Shown here piece by piece: positions 1 to 8,559 of a stretch of 64,000 nucleotides of DNA. This DNA comes from Chthoniobacteraceae bacterium. Its GTDB lineage: Bacteria > Verrucomicrobiota > Verrucomicrobiia > Chthoniobacterales > Chthoniobacteraceae. Under the pieces are notes generated by a model, which saw nothing but the letters and a program-made list of their open reading frames with translations, had not been told where the DNA came from and did not search any database. Numbering within the stretch: the first letter of the stretch is position 1; each line of letters begins with the position of its first letter. Both the position numbers and the translations under genes were made by a program. The stretch spans positions 310,001 to 374,000 of the forward strand of contig JAQGOL010000029.1 of the NCBI GenBank assembly GCA_028293625.1. The letters run 5' to 3'.

Positions 1-1650
1 GAAACGTCTCCCCGGATTTTTTTTACGGCAGGCAATTGGATTTACGCTTTGAATCCAAAAAAGGGCGAGCCCATTGAATCGTTTGGCATGGGTGGCCGTG
101 TCGAATTGCCGACCGGCGGCACGGTGGCGGGAGCGGTTTGGAAAACGACGCTCGTGGTGCCCGGATTCAACGGCGACGTTTTCGCTTTCAACGTGGGGAC
201 AGGTAAACTGCAGTGGCGCTTTCGCACCATTCCTCAGGGAGCCGAATTTGGCGCCGAGACATGGCAACGCCCCGGCCAGGGAGCCAATTGCTGGGGCGGC
301 ATGGCACTGGATGAAAGTCGCGGAATTGCCTATGTCTCCACCGGATCGCCCAAGCCGAACTTCGACGGAAGCGGGCACCCCGGTGAAAACCTTTTCGCCA
401 ACTGTTTGATCGCGCTCAACGTCGCCACCGGCGAACGGCTTTGGCATTTCCAGGAAATCCGGCACGATATATGGGATCTCGATGTTCCCGCGCCGCCCAA
501 CCTGGTGAGCGTGATGCACGAGGGTCGCCGGGTCGATGCCGTTGCCCAGGTGACAAAAATCGGCAATACGCTCCTGCTTGACCGGGTCACAGGCAAACCG
601 CTCTTTCCGTTCCGATTGCACCGTGCGCCGGTTTCCAGGCTCACCGGGGAAATTACCTGGCCCTATCAGCCCGACGTTCAATTGCCAGAGCCGTTTGCCC
701 GCCAGGTTTTCTCGCGTGCCGATATCACCGATCGCACCCCGGAGGCGCGCGCATTTATCGAACAACTCCTTTCGCGTGCAAACATGGGGTGGTTTGAACC
801 GTTTGAAGAGTCAAAACCAACCGCGTTCTATGGACTGCACGGAGGTGCGGAATGGACCGGTTCGGCCTTTGATCCCGCCTCGGGCCGGCTTTATGTCACC
901 GCCAACGAGCTGCCATGGATCATCACCGTGTTTCGCGATGATGATGCGCCCGCGGCGCGGCCTGCCACCGCCGGCGAACAACTCTACCAGCAAACGTGTG
1001 CCGCGTGTCACGGAGCGGACCTGGTTGGCGTTGGAGTGGCGCCGCCTTTGCGGGGATTGCGTCATCGCATGAACGACGAGCAGGTCCGTGAGATTTGGAA
1101 AAAAGGCCGCAATCTGATGCCGCCCGCCCCTCCAATGAGCGAGGATCAGCAAAAGGCGTTGCTCGACTTCCTTTTTGTCCGCGATCGCGTCCAGCCGCCG
1201 ACTGATTTGAATGCGCCGCCCCGCTATTCATTCGGCGGTTATCGCAAGGTGCTCGATCACGAGGAATATCCTGGAAGCAAGCCGCCCTGGGGCACGCTCA
1301 ACTGCCTTGATCTCAACAGCGGAAAGCTTCTTTGGAAAGTGCCCCTGGGCGAATATCAGGCACTGACCCGGGCAGGCGTTGCCAAAACTGGCACCGAGAA
1401 CTTTGGCGGCGCGATGGTGACTGCCGGCGGACTCGTTTTTTGTTCCGGGACACGTGACAATAAGATTCGAGCTTTCGACAGCGCCACCGGAGCCGAACTT
1501 TGGTCGGCTCCTCTGCCGCTTCACGGGACCACCGCGGCGGCCACTTATGAAGTGGATGGCCGCCAGTTCGTGGTCATCCCGGCCACGGGTGGTGGAAAAT
1601 TGGGCGGCCCGACGGGCGATGCTTACGTGGCCTTTGCGCTGCCGAAATAA
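1..1650 (+). CDS. PQQ-dependent dehydrogenase with fused cytochrome c domain (5' partial)
   Basis: The frame is open from base 1, so the N-terminus lies outside the window; an internal TTG at 49 is not the true start. The product is a quinoprotein alcohol/glucose-dehydrogenase-type beta-propeller. PQQ-binding blade repeats are recognisable (ALNPKKGEPI, GKLQWRF, ALNVATGERLWHF, DLNSGKLLWKV, AFDSATGAELW). The conserved HDIWDLDVPAPP segment typical of membrane or soluble PQQ dehydrogenases is present. A class I cytochrome c domain with a CAACH haem motif (about bases 996-1010) is inserted between blades, as in many PVC and acidobacterial homologues, so electrons from substrate oxidation would pass from PQQ to haem in the periplasm. 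The substrate cannot be told from sequence. The gene ends with a normal stop and is followed by short unrelated genes. Confidence 0.9.
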   Translation, partial: ETSPRIFFTAGNWIYALNPKKGEPIESFGMGGRVELPTGGTVAGAVWKTTLVVPGFNGDVFAFNVGTGKLQWRFRTIPQGAEFGAETWQRPGQGANCWGGMALDESRGIAYVSTGSPKPNFDGSGHPGENLFANCLIALNVATGERLWHFQEIRHDIWDLDVPAPPNLVSVMHEGRRVDAVAQVTKIGNTLLLDRVTGKPLFPFRLHRAPVSRLTGEITWPYQPDVQLPEPFARQVFSRADITDRTPEARAFIEQLLSRANMGWFEPFEESKPTAFYGLHGGAEWTGSAFDPASGRLYVTANELPWIITVFRDDDAPAARPATAGEQLYQQTCAACHGADLVGVGVAPPLRGLRHRMNDEQVREIWKKGRNLMPPAPPMSEDQQKALLDFLFVRDRVQPPTDLNAPPRYSFGGYRKVLDHEEYPGSKPPWGTLNCLDLNSGKLLWKVPLGEYQALTRAGVAKTGTENFGGAMVTAGGLVFCSGTRDNKIRAFDSATGAELWSAPLPLHGTTAAATYEVDGRQFVVIPATGGGKLGGPTGDAYVAFALPK

Positions 1651-1718
1651 ACGCCACGCCCCGCAGCTCAATCCGGTTCGCAACCAACCATCTCCATTCG
1701 CCAGCTCGAATTGATTAT

Positions 1719-1964
1719 ATGAGCTTTCAAAATGAAACCCCCGCCCAAGCAGGCACGCCTGAAAACAAGGACCTGAAGGTCTCCCTCGTGGCAGGCCGCT
1801 GGATTGTCGAAGACGAAAACGGTGCCAGCATTGCCGACGCGGAGAATCAGGCCGCCGCGGTCGATTTAGCCCGGCAGGCAGGCGCCGACACCGGGGCCAG
1901 CCAGATTGCGGTGCATGCTGCGGATGGCTCGCTGGAAGCGACTTTCCCAATCGTACGCGGTTGA
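1719..1964 (+). CDS. Small DUF2188-like protein
   Basis: The 81-residue product starts with ATG and has an acidic, Gln/Thr-rich N-terminus. A compact region follows with the pattern GRWIVEDENGASIADAENQ, then a helix (AAAVDLARQAG) and a final strand with HAADGSLEATF. This strand-helix-strand layout resembles DUF2188 proteins, which are short, soluble and of unknown function. The match is by pattern only and could be coincidental. It lies 21 bases before the DUF4336 gene on the same strand and could be cotranscribed with it. Confidence 0.6.
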   Translation: MSFQNETPAQAGTPENKDLKVSLVAGRWIVEDENGASIADAENQAAAVDLARQAGADTGASQIAVHAADGSLEATFPIVRG

Positions 1965-1985
1965 CGATTGCGCTATCCAGAGACG

Positions 1986-2657
1986 ATGAAAGCGATCGCC
2001 GAAAACATTTGGCTGCTGCGTTTTCCGCTCCGTCTGCTCGGCGCGGACGTGGGCCGGGCAGTGACGGTGATTCGTTTGCGCACAGGCGAGCTCTTTATCC
2101 ATTCCTCCGCGCCTTTCACCTCAGCCGATGTCTCCGCCATTCGCGCTCTTGGAACCCCGCGTTGGCTCGTTGAGGCCGCCCTTTATCATGATACTTATGC
2201 CGCGGCGGGGCACGCCGCATTCCCTGACCTGCTTTATCTTGCACCGCCCGGGTTTGCCGAGATTGCGCATGTTCCCAGCCAGTCGTTGGAAAACCCGCCC
2301 GCAGCCTGGATCGGAGAGCTGGAAGTGCTGCGGCTTGAAGGGATGCCGAAAGCCGAGGAACACGTTTTTTTCCATCGTCCATCGCGCACTTTAATCGTAG
2401 GCGATTTGCTGTTTAATATTGCCCCGGATGCCTCGGGATGGACCCGTCTCCTGCTGCGGGTTGGCGCCGGACTGAAGCGGTTTCCCGGAATGAGCCGCGT
2501 CTTCCGGCGGATGATCAAGGATCGCGACGCTTTTTCCCGGTCCACGCGTGCGATGATGAAATGGGATTTCAAACGAATCATCGTGGCTCATGGCGAAATG
2601 ATCGAGAGCGGCGGGAAGAAGAACATGGCGGATGCGCTGCATGCCGCAGGGTTCTGA
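1986..2657 (+). CDS. DUF4336 (metallo-beta-lactamase-like) protein
   Basis: The product is about 223 residues. I chose the ATG at 1986 (MKAIAENIWLL) over an in-frame TTG at 1968 because family members begin with this strand (NIW followed by hydrophobics). The order of elements fits DUF4336, a degenerate metallo-beta-lactamase fold: a strand giving an 'E-L-F-I-H-S' segment, a partner region (PRWLVEAALYHDTY), an HVFFHRPSRTLIVGDLLFN segment like the D-x-L-F strand of MBL enzymes, and a late FKRIIVAHGEMI strand. The HxHxDH zinc motif is absent. The family has no established function. Confidence 0.75.
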   Translation: MKAIAENIWLLRFPLRLLGADVGRAVTVIRLRTGELFIHSSAPFTSADVSAIRALGTPRWLVEAALYHDTYAAAGHAAFPDLLYLAPPGFAEIAHVPSQSLENPPAAWIGELEVLRLEGMPKAEEHVFFHRPSRTLIVGDLLFNIAPDASGWTRLLLRVGAGLKRFPGMSRVFRRMIKDRDAFSRSTRAMMKWDFKRIIVAHGEMIESGGKKNMADALHAAGF

Positions 2658-2777
2658 TTTTGCCTGCCCAATGCCGTTGAGTGGAACGGCCGAACCGAAT
2701 GGAACAGGCGATTTTTTATTAGAGACTCACAATCACGCGGGTTGCTTGCGGCGGCTCGCGGCAAGCAGATCCCGCTT

Positions 2778-3242
2778 ATGAAAAGTTCATTCCTCATTGT
2801 GGCCGATCGGGGAAACGTCAAGGCATACCGGCTTGAACACATCGTCGAGGGGCGGCCTCCCCGTGTGAAGCTTGTTCAAGGCTTTTCATTGGTCGATCCT
2901 CATCAGCGCCTGGGGGAGACGATGACTGATCAAGCCGGCTCGTTCCAAATGTCTGAAGGTGGCGGAAGGCATCCCAATTCGGCGGGCGAGCGCCATCTCG
3001 ATATTGAACGCGACCGGCGCACGATCCGGCAACTGGCGACCCATATTACCGAAATCTTGCGCCAGGAACAGCCGGGCTACTGGGCTTTTGCCGCTCCCGC
3101 TGAAATTCAACACGCGATCTTTGAAGAACTCCGGCCCGAAGTCCGGGAGCTGGCTGAGGAAACGATTCACGCGGATCTGGTGAACACTCCGGCTACTGAA
3201 CTCCTCTCGCATTTTTCAGCGATAGACCGCGTTTCGGTTTAA
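2778..3242 (+). CDS. Host attachment family protein (PF10116-like)
   Basis: The product is about 154 residues. The ATG at 2778 is chosen because the family starts with a strand like SFLIVADRGNVKAYRL; an upstream in-frame TTG at 2742 would add a segment not seen in the family. Recognisable elements are the ADRG motif, the central SFQMSEGGGRHPNSAGERH segment, an RTIRQLATHITEIL helix, a YWAFAAPAEI strand and a C-terminal DLVNTPATELLSHF segment. The fold resembles eRF1 domain 2/3-like proteins. The name comes from an Agrobacterium attachment mutant; the molecular role is unknown and distribution in non-pathogens argues against a strict host role. A small GC-rich hairpin (2744-2766) lies just upstream of the start codon. 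Confidence 0.75.
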   Translation: MKSSFLIVADRGNVKAYRLEHIVEGRPPRVKLVQGFSLVDPHQRLGETMTDQAGSFQMSEGGGRHPNSAGERHLDIERDRRTIRQLATHITEILRQEQPGYWAFAAPAEIQHAIFEELRPEVRELAEETIHADLVNTPATELLSHFSAIDRVSV

Positions 3243-3300
3243 GTGGCAAAGGGCTTTTGCGGATTTTCCGTTTGGCAAACGGATTATCCAGAAAAACAGC

Positions 3301-4332
3301 TTACGCACGGACCGCCCACCGTAACTTTGCGCTGCTGGAGCGCGGGTTTGCGCGCAATTCCTCCGCTGAAACTCGGACGACATCCGGCGCGATACTCGAG
3401 TAAAAACCCGCGTTCAGACCCGCTTTCAACGCGTGTTTTACCCGGCGATCCTCTCCGGAATGGAACGTAAGGATCGCCACCCGCCCTCCGGCGGCGAGGC
3501 ACTCCGGAAGTTGCCGGAGAAAAATATTAAGCGCGTTAAACTCCTCGTTGACGGCGATTCGCAAAGCCTGAAAAACCCGTCGCACGGTGTCATCGCTGCC
3601 GGGACAGATCTCACGCACAAAACGCGCCAGTCCAGTCGTTGTCCCGGTTAATGCGTTCCGATTGCGCGCTTCAACCACCGCCAGCGCAATCCGTTCCGCA
3701 TACGGCTCATCGGAATTCTCCTTGAGCAACGCGGTAAGCTCTTTTGCACTGATCTTGGCCAGGAGCGCACTGGCGGGCTGTCCCCGCTGTGGATTCATCC
3801 GCAGATCGAGTGGGCCTTCGAATTTAAAGGTAAAACCCCGGGCCGGATTATCGATCTGCATGGAGGAGACGCCCAAATCGGCGAGGATCGCGTCGACGCC
3901 GCCGGGCGCTTCAGTGGCCAGCAATTGCGGCAGGCCGGCAAAATTCATTCGGCGAAGTAGAAGCGAGTCTGTGCCCTCAAGACCGAGGGTTGCACGAAGG
4001 CGTGCCTCGGTTTTAGGCAGTTCGATCGGATCGGCGTCCAGTCCAATGAGCCGGCCGCCGGGCTGGATGGCGCGCGCCATTTCAGCGGCGTGCCCGCCAT
4101 AACCAACGGTGCAATCGACCACGGTCTGGCCCGGCTTGAGTGCGAGCACGTCGAGAATCTCTCGCACCATGATGGGCCGATGCATTCCAGCCGGAGTTTT
4201 TCCGCTGGCGAGCACCTTCTCAACATCCTCCCCGTAGCGTTCCGGCTGCTGCTCCTTGTATTTTTGATGAAATAACCGCGGGTTCTTGCCGCTGTAACGG
4301 ACTCGGCGTTTGGGTCGTTCTTCCTCGCTCAT
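3301..4332 (-). CDS. rsmH: 16S rRNA (cytosine(1402)-N4)-methyltransferase RsmH
   Basis: This 343-residue protein methylates N4 of C1402 in the 16S rRNA P-site region using S-adenosylmethionine. Family hallmarks are visible: HRPIMVREILDVL near residue 50, the SAM-binding segment VVDCTVGYGGHA, GLDADP, the block ILADLGVSSMQIDNPARGF, LDLRMNP, and the C-terminal IAVNEEFNAL and ILTFHSGEDRRVK. Length is slightly above the usual 310 because of a basic N-terminal extension. Its start overlaps the stop of the upstream SGNH hydrolase by four bases (ATGA), so the two are probably translationally coupled. It is not next to ftsL, ftsI or mur genes, so it sits outside the usual division cluster. Confidence 0.95.
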   Translation of the reverse strand: MSEEERPKRRVRYSGKNPRLFHQKYKEQQPERYGEDVEKVLASGKTPAGMHRPIMVREILDVLALKPGQTVVDCTVGYGGHAAEMARAIQPGGRLIGLDADPIELPKTEARLRATLGLEGTDSLLLRRMNFAGLPQLLATEAPGGVDAILADLGVSSMQIDNPARGFTFKFEGPLDLRMNPQRGQPASALLAKISAKELTALLKENSDEPYAERIALAVVEARNRNALTGTTTGLARFVREICPGSDDTVRRVFQALRIAVNEEFNALNIFLRQLPECLAAGGRVAILTFHSGEDRRVKHALKAGLNAGFYSSIAPDVVRVSAEELRANPRSSSAKLRWAVRA

Positions 4333-5264
4333 GAATGGGTGATTGCAGCGCTCAGCTGACGGATTTTAAGTTCAAGACGGGCGGCTTTTTCTTTTGCTTC
4401 ATTCAATGGAAGCCCGGTTTTCATTTCCGGCCGTCTGTGTCCCGTTTCTCTCAACCACGCGTCGCAAAGAATCCGGCCGCGCGCATGGATAACATTGAGC
4501 AATTTTGCATACCGCCGATCATGCAACAAATCGTCGGGCGCGGCTCCATTATTAAATGCGCGCCAAAGTTCCCGGCCCAACACCCGGTGTCCAGTTGAAT
4601 CGGGATGCACGCCGTCGCGCGCAAAGCGAAAGCGCGGATTGGCTGCGCGCTTTAAAGTCAGCTCCCGGTTCATGGCGCCGTGAAAATCGATTACGTGCCA
4701 GCCCTGGCTCCGCTGAGCCAGAAGCCATTTTGAATATGCGCCGAGAGTCTGGTCGTAGTTGAATTTGCCAGCCTGCAGAAACGGCCCGGGATCAAAAGCG
4801 GGTGGAGTGAGATGGACGATCACGGCACCGGCGCGAACGACTTTTTTTCGCAAAAGAGCGATACCTTCCCTGAACCTCGCGAACCGCTCTTTATCCAGAG
4901 GCTGGTAAAGGCCGTCATTCATCCCGTAACAGGCAAACACAAGATCTGGTCGGGTTTTTAATAAAATCCGGTCGAGCCGTTCATGCAGAGCGGGCCGGGG
5001 AAACTTGCCTCCGCCGTGCCGCGGCTCCGATAATCCCGCCACGGTCTCGCTGGGCAATCCGACATTGATGACTTCAAACCGTTTTTCGGGGAATCGGGTA
5101 AAAAGAAACGCCTCAAAATCATCCACGTACTCTCCCGAATAGGTGATGCTGTCGCCCAGGAAGAGGATCCGATGAAATGCCGGGAGCGGCTTCATCGCGG
5201 CCTCCGCGCCTGCCGTGATGCAAAGAAGGAGCAGGCAGAGCAATTGGCAGAGAAGAAAAGGCAT
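4329..5264 (-). CDS. Secreted SGNH/GDSL-type hydrolase
   Basis: The product is about 311 residues. The ATG at 5264 is preferred because it begins directly with a signal peptide (MPFLLCQLLCLLLLCITAGAEA); a start at 5297 would place charged residues first. All SGNH blocks are present: block I FLGDSITYSG (nucleophile Ser), block II NVGLPSETV (Gly), block III CYGMNDG (Asn), block V DGVHPDSTGH (Asp and His). Such enzymes are esterases or carbohydrate deacetylases acting outside the cytoplasm; the substrate is not evident. The gene overlaps rsmH by four bases and is divergent from the methyltransferase gene. Confidence 0.88.
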   Translation of the reverse strand: MPFLLCQLLCLLLLCITAGAEAAMKPLPAFHRILFLGDSITYSGEYVDDFEAFLFTRFPEKRFEVINVGLPSETVAGLSEPRHGGGKFPRPALHERLDRILLKTRPDLVFACYGMNDGLYQPLDKERFARFREGIALLRKKVVRAGAVIVHLTPPAFDPGPFLQAGKFNYDQTLGAYSKWLLAQRSQGWHVIDFHGAMNRELTLKRAANPRFRFARDGVHPDSTGHRVLGRELWRAFNNGAAPDDLLHDRRYAKLLNVIHARGRILCDAWLRETGHRRPEMKTGLPLNEAKEKAARLELKIRQLSAAITHS

Positions 5265-5372
5265 GATTCGGCCGCCGATTGATAAACCGCCCCTCAATCC
5301 TCAGGCAATGAGAATGCCCCGAACATGAAGCATGGCTTTCAATCGGGCGTGGGATTTTGGAGGCTTGCTTCC

Positions 5373-6050
5373 ATGCAGAGTGTTCCCCTGGTTGATTATT
5401 ACTCGCGCCGCGCTGCCGAATACGAACGCATCTACGAGAAGCCTGAACGTCAGGAGGCATTGGCAGAGCTCGGAGTGCGGCTGCGCGGCTGGCTTGTTGA
5501 CCAACGCGTGCTCGAATTGGCATGCGGCACCGGTTACTGGACGGCGATCATCGCCGATTCCGCGCAATCGGTGATGGCTATCGATGCCAGCGACGCTGTG
5601 CTTCGAATTGCGCGAGCCAAAGCCATTACGCCCGATAAAGTCGAGTTCGCGCTCGGCGATGCGTGGAATCCGCCAAAGGTCGAAGGAGGTTTTACGGCAT
5701 GTCTCGCCGCATTTTTCGTCTCACATATAGAGAAGCACCGGTTGCCCGCATTTCTCGCAGCCATTCACACCGCGCTTGCGTCTGGTGCACGCGTGGTGTT
5801 GGCCGATAACCGTTTTGTGCCTGGCAACAGCACGCCCATTTCACGAACCGACGCCGCGGGCAATAGTTACCAGCTTCGTCATCTTGATGACGGACGTACG
5901 TTTGAGGTTCTGAAAAATTTCCCGAAACCCGCCGAGCTATCGGCCTTGGTTCAGCCTTATGCAGATTCCATCAGTATGGAAGAATCAGAGTATTTTTGGT
6001 GTCTGAACTACAAGCTGCGCGATTCGGCCATTCCTCAATCAAACAAGTAA
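5373..6050 (+). CDS. Class I SAM-dependent methyltransferase
   Basis: The preferred ATG at 5373 (MQSVPLVDYYSRRAAEYE) is preceded at nine bases by a good ribosome binding site (GGAGG, 5359-5363); an upstream ATG at 5325 lacks one. The product is about 225 residues. It has the DYYSRRAAEYERIY opening common in this family, motif I VLELACGTGYWT, an acidic strand MAIDAS, and a DNRFVPGNSTPISRTD segment late in the Rossmann fold. The substrate (small molecule, lipid quinone or other) cannot be predicted. It reads divergently from the SGNH hydrolase-rsmH pair. Confidence 0.85.
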   Translation: MQSVPLVDYYSRRAAEYERIYEKPERQEALAELGVRLRGWLVDQRVLELACGTGYWTAIIADSAQSVMAIDASDAVLRIARAKAITPDKVEFALGDAWNPPKVEGGFTACLAAFFVSHIEKHRLPAFLAAIHTALASGARVVLADNRFVPGNSTPISRTDAAGNSYQLRHLDDGRTFEVLKNFPKPAELSALVQPYADSISMEESEYFWCLNYKLRDSAIPQSNK

Positions 6051-6132
6051 ATTGTCGTCCGCTACGGCATTAATGGCGATTCGGGAATCAAGCTCGAACA
6101 TGGCTGGGTATTTCGAAAGGCGGCATTGGCTG

Positions 6133-6603
6133 TCATTTGAACTGCCCGATATTCTGCACTTTGAGTTCTGCAATAAAGTCCTCTTCTGTTATAATCTCCA
6201 CAGCCGTATTGGCACGGGCAATGATGCGATGGTGCATCATCTGCCTGGCGCCGATCTGGGTTGAAGGTGAGGCGGCAATGATTGTGGTATCAGAAGGCAA
6301 AAGCTTCAGGTTTCCAAAGTAAAGCCAGTCGTATGGCCGTTTGGAGACCACATCGCAATATAGCGAGGCTGTGAATTGTTCATTACTTATGTAATTAGGC
6401 ATCAGCTCCCGCAGCGATCCCGGAGGTTTATCCATGTCGATAGAGTAGATTTTCAGGGCTGTAGCAACCGATTTGAGGCGGCTCATGTTCTCGCTGAGTT
6501 CAGCGGTCGCTGTAGTCGCCGCGTATCGGGGAAGAAAAAGAAAGAGGGCGGCAGCCGCGGCGACTGGCGCGCACAGGAAGATGATCAACGTTCTCCGAAT
6601 CAT
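6133..6603 (-). CDS. Membrane-anchored hypothetical protein, pilin-like soluble part
   Basis: The ATG at 6603 gives 156 residues; a TTG at 6639 is also in frame but less likely. The N-terminus is MIRR followed by a hydrophobic segment (about residues 5-24) that would be a single membrane helix or uncleaved signal. The soluble part has a helix NMSRLKSVATALKIYSID, then DKPPGSLRELMPNYI. This resembles the pseudopilin pattern of a long N-terminal helix followed by a 'Y..D...P..L..L..Y' stretch, but the G/E prepilin cleavage motif is missing. I do not recognise a family. It is followed 40 bases upstream on the same strand by another small membrane protein gene. Confidence 0.6.
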   Translation of the reverse strand: MIRRTLIIFLCAPVAAAAALFLFLPRYAATTATAELSENMSRLKSVATALKIYSIDMDKPPGSLRELMPNYISNEQFTASLYCDVVSKRPYDWLYFGNLKLLPSDTTIIAASPSTQIGARQMMHHRIIARANTAVEIITEEDFIAELKVQNIGQFK

Positions 6604-6642
6604 GCGCTTCGGGAGATTTAACGTCAGCGAGAGCGCCAAGAT

Positions 6643-6909
6643 TTAGCGGGCATCAGGCGTGAATGGATCAAGTTGCCGGGAGCGATTGGCCAGATGCCAG
6701 AATATCACTCCTCCTCCGGCGCAGACCGTGACCCGAATCCATTCGTAAGCCATGAGGGCGCGGAATGCCTCCGGATCTTTGGCTTTCACGGCCGTAGCCT
6801 GAATCCCTTTTGCGCCCACAGCTTCGGCGATGCCGCGGTTCTGGTCGCGAACTGAGGAAGCAGCCAAAAGCGCTGCCAGCACGAGAAGAACGACGGCAAG
6901 AACACGCAT
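6643..6909 (-). CDS. Small two-helix membrane protein of unknown function
   Basis: The ATG at 6909 gives 88 residues; the longer frame to 7044 adds a segment with no coding character. The N-terminal segment MRVLAVVLLVLAALLAASS is a membrane helix or signal sequence. A second hydrophobic stretch (WIRVTVCAGGGVIFWHLA) precedes a short polar tail. No family is recognised. It reads in the same direction as the pilin-like gene, which begins 39 bases downstream of its stop, and lies 73 bases after the halogenase-like gene. Confidence 0.5.
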   Translation of the reverse strand: MRVLAVVLLVLAALLAASSVRDQNRGIAEAVGAKGIQATAVKAKDPEAFRALMAYEWIRVTVCAGGGVIFWHLANRSRQLDPFTPDAR

Positions 6910-6982
6910 AAACCCGATGTAAGCTGCCGAATCAAGCTGCTGGCAAGCTAACAACCCGATGTTGTTCGTATGAGCGGCAGTT

Positions 6983-8488
6983 TCAACGGGCGGCCGGAGC
7001 GGCCTCGGCGTTCCATTGCCAGCCCGGATGCCGGACATAGGCAAGCGATTCCTTCACATCCAATCCTTTGCGGGCTTCAGCCACAAACTCGCTCCTGTGC
7101 CGATTCCAGATAGCCTGTTCAGCCGAGGTCGGCGTATGGCGCACATTGTAAGGCACGCGATTTCCCACCAGCATGACCAGGTAACCTTCCAGCCCGAAAT
7201 CGTTTTCAGTGCGGGGAAGTCGGTAGCGGCAGAAGCCGGTCGGCCCGTTCTCTTTGTAGAACTCCAGGAGCGGCGCGATGGCGGACACGTCGGTATCGGC
7301 ATTGCAATGGCGCCAGAAGGGAGTCTCAAGCGCCGTATTCACCTTGTAATGAAGGGCAAGGAAATCGCGAATGTCGTTCCATGTGGCGGCCGTCAGATCG
7401 TTGTAAAGGGTGCGCATCGTTGGAGGCGGCTCCAGCTTGCTGTGAATCAGGAAGTCGACCAGTGTCTGCATATTCGAACAGACGATCATCAGCGATGTGG
7501 CTTCAAGCGGTTCGACAAAGCCACTCGCGTTTCCGACTCCAACGACATTTTCCACCCATTGCCGCCGGTAACAGCCAGAGCGGAATTTAACCACGCGCGG
7601 CGATTTTGGCGCCTTCGGGTTTTTGCGCAGGAACTCTTCCGCGGCGGCATCATCTGAGATCCCCTGGGAAGAGTAGACATAACCGCGGTTGACGTGGTGT
7701 TCGTGCTCGATCTGCCACGCCCAGCCGGAGTCCATCGTCTCGGCGGTTGTATAAGGGAGAATCGGTTCATCGGTGCGTTCCCAGCCACCGACCACCGCGC
7801 GATCACAGAAAAGGGAGCGGTCAAAACCGATAAACGGTTCTTCAAGCGCTTTGCCGAGGAGCTCGCTGCGGAAGCCGCTTGAATCGATGAAAAAATCGGC
7901 CTCGATGCGGCGGCCATCATCGAGCATCACCGCGGAGATCCCGTTCGGACCGCGTTCGGCACCGCTGACTTTGCCGTCGGTAAATTCAACGCCCACCTCA
8001 CGAGCGACGATTTCGAGCACGTCCACGAATTTCTTGTTCTCAATATGGAACGCATGCCACGGCTGGATATCCGGGCAGCCATTGGCTTGGCGTGGAAAAG
8101 CCTTGCCGTTGGCCATGAGCGCCGCGGGAAGGCTCGCGCAACTAAAATCGTCGTCGCAATAAAAGCCCGTGGGCTTTGGCAGGTCATTCCAATGGGTGTC
8201 GAGCTGCTGGTTGAACGTGTAGTCGAAACGTCCGCGCGGTCCCCAAAGAAATTTGATCCCGAGTTTCCATGTTGGTTCGGCCAGTTCGTAAAACCGTTTC
8301 CGGCTGATCCCGAGGTAGTCAAAAAGGTGCTTTGGGAAGTTCGGCGTGGTTCCTTCGCCAACTCCGATGACTCCCAGGTCCGGGCTGCGCACCACATGGA
8401 CGCTGAGCTGCGGGATTTTTCTTTTAAGGGAAATGGCGGCGATCAAACCAGCGCTGCCGGAGCCGAGGACTAAGATTTTTTTGATCAT
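6983..8488 (-). CDS. Flavin-dependent tryptophan halogenase family protein (variant)
   Basis: The 501-residue product belongs to the Trp halogenase family (PF04820). Visible are the FAD-binding GSGSAG (residues 9-14), the second conserved GVIGVGEGTTPNF block, and IDSSGFRSELLG. The lysine that positions hypohalous acid in PrnA/RebH aligns with Lys75 in PTWKLGIKF, and the active-site Glu aligns with Glu329 in FVEPLEAT, where the following Ser is Ala. The diagnostic WxWxIP motif is changed to WAWQIE (residues 256-261). It might halogenate an aromatic substrate with FADH2 supplied by a separate reductase, or may have another flavin chemistry. No flavin reductase gene is adjacent. It lies downstream of a PEP-CTERM protein gene, separated by a terminator-like hairpin. 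A paralogue is at 47520-49016. Confidence 0.88.
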   Translation of the reverse strand: MIKKILVLGSGSAGLIAAISLKRKIPQLSVHVVRSPDLGVIGVGEGTTPNFPKHLFDYLGISRKRFYELAEPTWKLGIKFLWGPRGRFDYTFNQQLDTHWNDLPKPTGFYCDDDFSCASLPAALMANGKAFPRQANGCPDIQPWHAFHIENKKFVDVLEIVAREVGVEFTDGKVSGAERGPNGISAVMLDDGRRIEADFFIDSSGFRSELLGKALEEPFIGFDRSLFCDRAVVGGWERTDEPILPYTTAETMDSGWAWQIEHEHHVNRGYVYSSQGISDDAAAEEFLRKNPKAPKSPRVVKFRSGCYRRQWVENVVGVGNASGFVEPLEATSLMIVCSNMQTLVDFLIHSKLEPPPTMRTLYNDLTAATWNDIRDFLALHYKVNTALETPFWRHCNADTDVSAIAPLLEFYKENGPTGFCRYRLPRTENDFGLEGYLVMLVGNRVPYNVRHTPTSAEQAIWNRHRSEFVAEARKGLDVKESLAYVRHPGWQWNAEAAPAAR

Positions 8489-8502
8489 GGGGTGGGAAAA
8501 TA

Positions 8503-8528
8503 CGCCGCCTTACGCGGGTAAGACGGCG
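8503..8528 (-). terminator. Probable rho-independent terminator after the PEP-CTERM gene
   Basis: On the minus strand an 11-base-pair stem with one mismatch (arms 8518-8528 and 8503-8513, loop of four) is followed by TATTTT. It lies 32 bases past the stop of the PEP-CTERM gene and just before the halogenase start, so it would end or attenuate transcription between the two. Confidence 0.6.
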
Positions 8529-8559
8529 CATCTAAAACAAGCCGGAGAACGAGGCAACT

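Noticed and set aside
1228-1950. Minus-strand frame of 240 codons across the PQQ dehydrogenase end and the DUF2188-like gene
   Set aside because: It overlaps two plus-strand genes and is Arg/Pro-rich without motifs, typical of a shadow frame.
3268-3282. Palindrome CCGTTTGGCAAACGG between the host-attachment gene and rsmH
   Set aside because: The stem is short and no T-run follows on either strand, so it is a weak terminator candidate.
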